Source: Ilex aquifolium (Eukaryota > Streptophyta > Magnoliopsida > Aquifoliales > Aquifoliaceae). Taken from it: 64,000 bases of DNA. The notes beneath the pieces are model-generated. The model was not told where the DNA came from. It searched no databases and saw only the letters and a list, made by a program, of their open reading frames with translations. This document shows, one piece after another, positions 60,650 to 64,000 of this stretch (positions are counted from its first letter, which is position 1; every line of letters begins with the position of its first letter). The translations under genes were made by a program, and so were the position numbers. The DNA lies in NCBI GenBank assembly GCA_951799425.1, contig OX637394.1:35438001-35502000 (forward strand), written 5' to 3'.

Positions 60650-61850
60650 TTTATGCACATTTATATACACACATTAAAAGAAGGCTATACACAAATTGAA
60701 CTTGAAAAAAAATCATGGCGTCTCAAGAGAAGTCCCTACCCACGCTTCAGGTTGGTATTCTAGGACATTCCTTACTCGGCCCACATTTGTATTTTAATAA
60801 AAAGAGTTTGTACAATTAACGGAAAGATATTTACACTTTTTACAAAAATTTCAGACATTTGGCTTTCATCCAAAAAACACAGTTTTCCATCAGTTTGAAT
60901 AATTAGTGACTCTTCTAATTTTTTGTCACACAAAACGTGTAAGTACAGTACCGGAATAGCATGGCGTCTCAGGATAATCCTTACTCTGCCCATTCACTAT
61001 CCAGTCTAATCGATCGAGTGCGCGACCGAAAATTGGTTTAGAACACTGATTATATTCTTTCATGTGAAAGATCTCATCACATTGTTTATAGGCACCAAGT
61101 CTTTTGGCACGACGACATTTAGCAAAAGTGTTTCTACCACACAGTGGTTTCACTTACTCTTCTCGGATTTCTGTTTTTCTCACAAATCTTGCTTTTCTCA
61201 TTATCACAAAATGCACATCAGATTGAAAAGTGCGTAAAATGCCTAAACTGAACCAAAAAATCTTACTATCCATGCTTGCTAAGCTTAAGACACTCTATCT
61301 GGTTTTTTAACGTCTGTTAGTCACAAAGACGACTGAAGCTGCTTTAAAGACATGATCATAATTTTTTTTTTGTTTTTATATATACTATAAAGACTGTATA
61401 AATACAAAATACACTACAAAATACGAAATACAAGACAAAATACGCAATATGATCAAGAAAAATTTTGAACTATAGTTCTCACCCCCCAACCTAAACTCAA
61501 TATTGTTCCCAATGTTTCAAATTTACCAGTATACGTAAAGTGGAGTTAGGATTGAAAGTAGAGATATGTTCATCTGTCGATGCCTACAAACAAAGTACAC
61601 AAATTAATCATCTTTACAATGATCAGGGTTTCGGCTAGAATGGAAACCCTTGTGCGTGAGTGTAAACAGAAGTAGGACACCTATGAGCAAGTACATAATT
61701 AAAATACAAAACATGAAGCAAAGGATTGTGTCGGTGGAGTGTGTGGCCATGGAGTTGCAAACAGTGGATCGTTTTACAGAAAAGGGATGAAGAAGAAGAA
61801 GAAGAGGAAGAACAACGGCGAATGAAGGAAAAGGGAAAGGGTTGGAGGCC
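60650..61850 (-). mobile_element. Athila-like debris between units C and D
   Basis: 60,715-60,830 is an inverted copy of 62,690-62,805 (ATGGCGTCTCA..CCCACGCTTCA). A purine tract (GGTTGGGGGGTGAG, minus strand) lies near 61,485. A minus-strand 75-codon frame at 61,153 (KPLCGRNTFAKCRRAKRLGA) has no family I recognise. The rest shows no gene. Confidence 0.45.
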
Positions 61851-61869
61851 TTATAAAGGCATCCTTTTG

Positions 61870-62690
61870 GGTCGGGTTGGGTTGGATTTTCCTGACCCGA
61901 CCCCTTTTTTGTGTCGGCAGACGCGAATCTCGGTAGAATATTCTGGATCCATTAAAAAAATGGTTTCCACATCTTTAACAAAGTCTTCAAAAAATGGTTT
62001 CAAACGCTGACCATTGACAGTAAAAATATTACCATTTGATGGATTCTCCACTTCCACTGCTCCATGTCCAAACACTTGTTTGACAATGTAAGGCCCAGTC
62101 CACCTAGATCTTAACTTACTAGGAAATAGGCGGAGCCTTGAATTGAATAAGAGGACTTTCTGTGAAGGGGCAAAGGATTTTCTCAATATGTTTTTATCAT
62201 GAAAAGTTTTCATCCTATCCTTTGTAATTTTAGCATTGTCTTATGCCTCATTCCTCAACTCTTGCAACTCATTAATCTGAAGTTTTCTTGAGATTTCAGC
62301 ATTGTCTAGGTCAAAGTTCATTTTTTTAATGGCCCAGTATGCTCTGTGTTCCAATTCCACAGGCAGGTGATAAGGCTTGCCATAGACTAATCGATAAGGA
62401 GACATGCCTAAAATTGTTTTAAAAGTAGTGCGATATGCCTAAAGTGCATTAGTTAGTCTTAACGACCAATCTTTGCGGTCCGAATTTACCATTTTTTCTA
62501 AATCAGTTTGATCTCTCGATTAGCTAATTCAGCCTGTCCACTAGTTTGTATATGATAAGGGGTTGCAATTTTATGAGAAATCAAGTACTTTTTCATCAAA
62601 TTCCAAAAAGGATGATTGCAAAAATGAACACCCCATCACTTATAAAGGATTTAGGAATTCCAAACCTGGACAAAATGTTTAAAAGTGTAA
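61870..62690 (-). pseudogene. pol: Athila-like integrase C-terminal half
   Basis: On the minus strand: [11 protein letters not shown] (integrase core, start near 62,670), then after shifts [20 protein letters not shown], an Athila-type [17 protein letters not shown]-like string, and from 62,213 HDKNILRKSFAPSQKVLLFN, SRLRLFPSKLRSRWTGPYIV and VFGHGAVEVENPSNGNIF, TVNGQRLKPFFEDFVKDV. This is the end of the catalytic core (D,D,E family) and the DNA-binding tail of Athila integrase. Stops and shifts in the middle show it is inactive. ORF D points away from it on the other strand. Confidence 0.85.
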
Positions 62691-62877
62691 AAATATTTTT
62701 GTATAAACTCTTTTGACTGAAATGAAAATATGGGCCGAGTAAGGAATGTCCCAGAATACCAACTTGAAGCGTGGGTAGGGGCTTATCCTGAGACGCCATA
62801 GGTTTTTGATTTAAAATTGTGTGTTTAGCCCTTTCTAATTTTGTATAATGTAGTGCAGAAATTTTTGATTTTTGATT

Positions 62878-63198
62878 CAACGTTCGTACGCCAGGTTACG
62901 TTCGAACGTTAGCTGCTTGTAGTACTCAACCCCTGATGAAGCCTCTGATGATACTTAAAAGTACTGGGACCTCAGCCCGTTCGAACGCCAATAGACCGTT
63001 CGACGAGATTAACGTTTGAACGCCAATAGACCGTTCGAACGAAGAGAACTTACAGTACTTTGGCCTCTGACAGAACTCAAAAGTACTGGGAGCTCACCAC
63101 GTTCGAACGACAATCACGTTCGAACGATCTGTTTAAAATCCTTCTAGACACATTCGAACGTTACCCACTTTCGAACGTCACGACTCAGGCTATAAAAG
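62878..63198 (+). promoter_or_regulatory. CGTTCGAACG palindrome array and TATA box of ORF D
   Basis: Nine or more CGTTCGAACG-like copies lie between 62,880 and 63,180, several in pairs with starts about 17-18 bp apart (for example 63,101 and 63,118). TATAAAAG lies at 63,191-63,198 and the ORF starts 209 bp further on. The region also repeats a CAAAAGTACTGGGA block. Confidence 0.68.
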
Positions 63199-63406
63199 CC
63201 TGGTTTGTCTTCTTCATTTCAAAACCACCCAAAAACCCCCAAAAACCGAAAAACCCTTGGTGACTCTTCATTACCCAGAACCCAAAACACCTACCATTCT
63301 CCATTTTTACCAAAAATCAATCCTCCCAAGACTATTCCCATATCAAAAAGCTCCATTTTCACAAAGAAATCCAAGATTTCAAAGCCCTCAAACTCAAAAA
63401 CCAAAA

Positions 63407-64000
63407 ATGCCAAGAGTCAAGCTTCCTGCCAGGCGCAACCCAAACACCCAAGAGCCCAATTTCGTCGAGGAAGTGGTGGAAGTGAGAGAAGGAATGCCAC
63501 CACTTACGCGAAGATACGACAAAACCCGATTCCCCACAGCTCTAAAAGCTGACATGTACGACAATTTTTACCAAAAACATGCTGTGGTTTGTGAGAGGGA
63601 TGTTGTTTTAACTGATTTTGTTGAATTGGGTATAATGTTGGAGATGGAAAGGAGCTGTTGGGTCTTGTATTTGCGAAACGGCGGAGAGGCCGTGATTGAC
63701 TTGGTGAGGGAGTTTTACTCCAATGCCAAAATAGTCAATGGATCATTAAGGAGTTATGTGAGGGGAATCCACATCGATGTAGACGAGGATTACATAAGAG
63801 AAATTAGGCAAGAAGTGCCTCGGGTCCCAAGTCCCGCTTATCCCCCGAGAAAGAACGTAGCAATGAATGTCGTGGGGAGGGAGCTAACGGGAATGCCTAA
63901 CTTTTCTTGGACGGGAAAGAGATTTTTTAGACAAGGGGAACTCACCGAAAAATATAAAATGTTGAACTTGATTGTGGTTGCCAACTTTGCCCCGCTAGGA
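63407..64000 (+). CDS. accessory ORF D, open to the window edge (partial)
   Basis: From the ATG at 63,407 the frame is open for 198 codons to the last base. It starts MPRVKLPARRNPNTQEPN and aligns along its whole length with ORFs B and C: FVEEVVEVREGMPPLTRRYD, TRFPTALKADMYDNFYQ, VCERDVVLTDFVELGI, LVREFYSNAKIV (99-110), SYVRGIHIDVDEDYI (116-130) and KRFFRQGELTEKYKMLNLIV near the end. A basic N-terminus (KLPARR) precedes an acidic stretch. No membrane segment or signal peptide is seen. Unlike the other three copies it has no stop or shift in this window. The protein type is the plant 'putative plant transposon protein' domain seen near gypsy elements; biochemical function is unknown. It has its own TATA box and palindrome array and lies opposite to a broken Athila integrase. 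Confidence 0.75.
   Translation, partial: MPRVKLPARRNPNTQEPNFVEEVVEVREGMPPLTRRYDKTRFPTALKADMYDNFYQKHAVVCERDVVLTDFVELGIMLEMERSCWVLYLRNGGEAVIDLVREFYSNAKIVNGSLRSYVRGIHIDVDEDYIREIRQEVPRVPSPAYPPRKNVAMNVVGRELTGMPNFSWTGKRFFRQGELTEKYKMLNLIVVANFAPLG

Noticed and set aside
440-63200. The repeated palindromes as a CRISPR-like array
   Set aside because: Repeats are too short, spacers are themselves repetitive, no cas genes exist, and the host is a plant.

Overview
The window looks like chromosomal DNA of a flowering plant, very probably a eudicot with a repeat-rich genome. It has one clearly functional-looking nuclear gene with plant-type introns. It also has plant lineages of LTR retrotransposon (Tekay-type chromovirus, Athila-like, Tat-like, Ty1/copia), hAT elements, Helitrons and a Mutator-type MITE. 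I see no bacterial, organellar or viral gene organisation. The species cannot be named from this sequence.

Layout. 1-1,270: 3' end of a large LTR, tRNA-type primer site, leader and decayed gag of a Ty3/gypsy element (+). 1,270-8,722: one Ty1/copia element (-) with its LTR at 8,544-8,722 and a gag that is broken open by a solo LTR; a TIR element and a second solo LTR sit in its leader. 8,723-9,619: a gypsy RNase H scrap and a remnant of a LEC14B-like WD-repeat gene. 9,690-13,330: Tat-like LTR split by a solo LTR. 13,331-17,000: low-information DNA with a short Helitron. 18,481-32,559: a three-exon class II trehalose-6-phosphate synthase gene (TPS7-like, minus strand, 857 aa). Its first intron has grown to about 11.1 kb by insertion of a solo LTR, which itself contains a Helitron and a complete but dead hAT transposon. 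33,584-37,207: Helitron-end cluster and a Mutator MITE. 37,300-43,289: a three-layer nest (hAT element > 3.1 kb solo LTR > 2.3 kb solo LTR), each layer with exact target-site duplications. 43,690-64,000: a mosaic of Athila-like and chromovirus debris carrying four copies of an accessory ORF (A+, B-, C-, D+), each with its own upstream TATA-like site where its 5' end is preserved.

The pattern I find most worth following is regulatory. Several unrelated retroelements here carry clusters of perfect 10-12 bp palindromes (GTACCGGTAC, GCGTCCGGACGC, CGTTCGAACG, CTACCGGTAG), in most cases just upstream of a TATA-like box. In the Athila-like units the same palindrome type occurs in front of the accessory ORF and inside the LTR of that unit. 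This suggests an element-specific control site shared by two promoters, possibly recognised by the accessory protein; that last step is inference.

The only gene likely to serve the host is the TPS gene. The LEC14B-like fragment and all transposon genes except the partial ORF D at the right edge show stops or frameshifts. All coordinates were read by eye; splice sites and TSDs were checked base by base, diffuse repeat edges were not.
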